Source: an uncultured Clostridia bacterium (GTDB lineage Bacteria > Bacillota > Clostridia > Oscillospirales > CAG-272). Taken from it: a stretch of DNA of 5,344 nt. A model generated the notes under the pieces. It made no database searches and was not told the origin of the DNA. It was given only the letters and a program-made list of their open reading frames with translations. A program made the position numbers and the translations under genes. The stretch is from contig CAJGCF010000082.1 in NCBI GenBank assembly GCA_904501865.1, positions 1 to 5,344 of the forward strand. The letters are read 5' to 3'. Positions 5,311 through 5,344 of this stretch are shown here, in pieces. The number at the start of each line of letters is the position of its first letter. The first letter of the stretch is position 1.

Positions 5311-5344
5311 AAATCCGCCGAAAAAATCGGCGGATTTCTACATT
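5311..5344. repeat. Hairpin repeat, right copy (probable glgB terminator)
   Basis: A perfect 11-bp inverted repeat: AAATCCGCCGA (5311-5321), loop of five A, TCGGCGGATTT (5327-5337), then CTACATT at the window edge. From 5312 it repeats 1-33 with one difference. It lies 108 bases after the glgB stop and is the best terminator candidate for glgB, though its U tract is short and interrupted. Confidence 0.75.

Noticed and set aside
1..5344. Circular plasmid or phage genome suggested by matching ends
   Set aside because: The end match is short, has a mismatch and is a palindromic hairpin. There is no replication or mobilisation gene.
5202..5344. Transposon end or MITE after glgB
   Set aside because: No transposase, no target-site duplication and no clear terminal inverted repeats around the hairpin alone. 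Left as a structured element of unknown type.

Overview
The window looks like chromosomal DNA from a low-to-mid GC Firmicute, most likely an uncultured gut-type Clostridia member. This is inferred from a complete T-box tRNA-sensing leader, a near-perfect TTGACA/TATAAT promoter, a strong AAGGAGG ribosome binding site and a GH13_8-type branching enzyme. There is no rRNA or other marker gene, so the taxonomy is inference. No phage, transposase, CRISPR or tRNA gene was seen.

Layout, left to right. (1) 1-131: a hairpin repeat, a second AT-rich hairpin and a terminator-like hairpin, all lying 3' of the first gene. (2) 132-1502, minus strand: trpB, encoding a TrpB2-type tryptophan synthase beta chain. 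(3) 1503-1937, minus strand: its regulatory region, made of a consensus promoter and a roughly 360-nt T-box leader. The leader has a UGG (Trp) specifier, a UGGC tRNA-acceptor bulge, an antiterminator and an intrinsic terminator. (4) 1938-2074: an intergenic stretch with an extended -10 promoter-like site on the plus strand. (5) 2075 to about 3133, minus strand: an unrecognised multi-pass membrane protein with a C-terminal soluble domain and no clear start signals. (6) 3134-5202, plus strand: promoter, Shine-Dalgarno and complete glgB, a 1,4-alpha-glucan branching enzyme of the eukaryote-like GH13_8 type. (7) 5203-5344: a second copy of the 3'-end repeat module, a strong unexplained RNA-like hairpin, and a second copy of the hairpin repeat that begins the window.

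The three genes appear to be separate transcription units with no shared pathway: tryptophan supply, an unknown membrane function, and glycogen or alpha-glucan storage. The best-supported regulatory story is that uncharged tRNA-Trp switches on trpB by antitermination. The least explained parts are the membrane protein, the plus-strand promoter firing into its 3' end, and the repeat modules at both outer gene ends. The window starts and ends inside copies of the same hairpin repeat (32 of 33 bases match), so it may be a whole assembly contig broken at a dispersed repeat.
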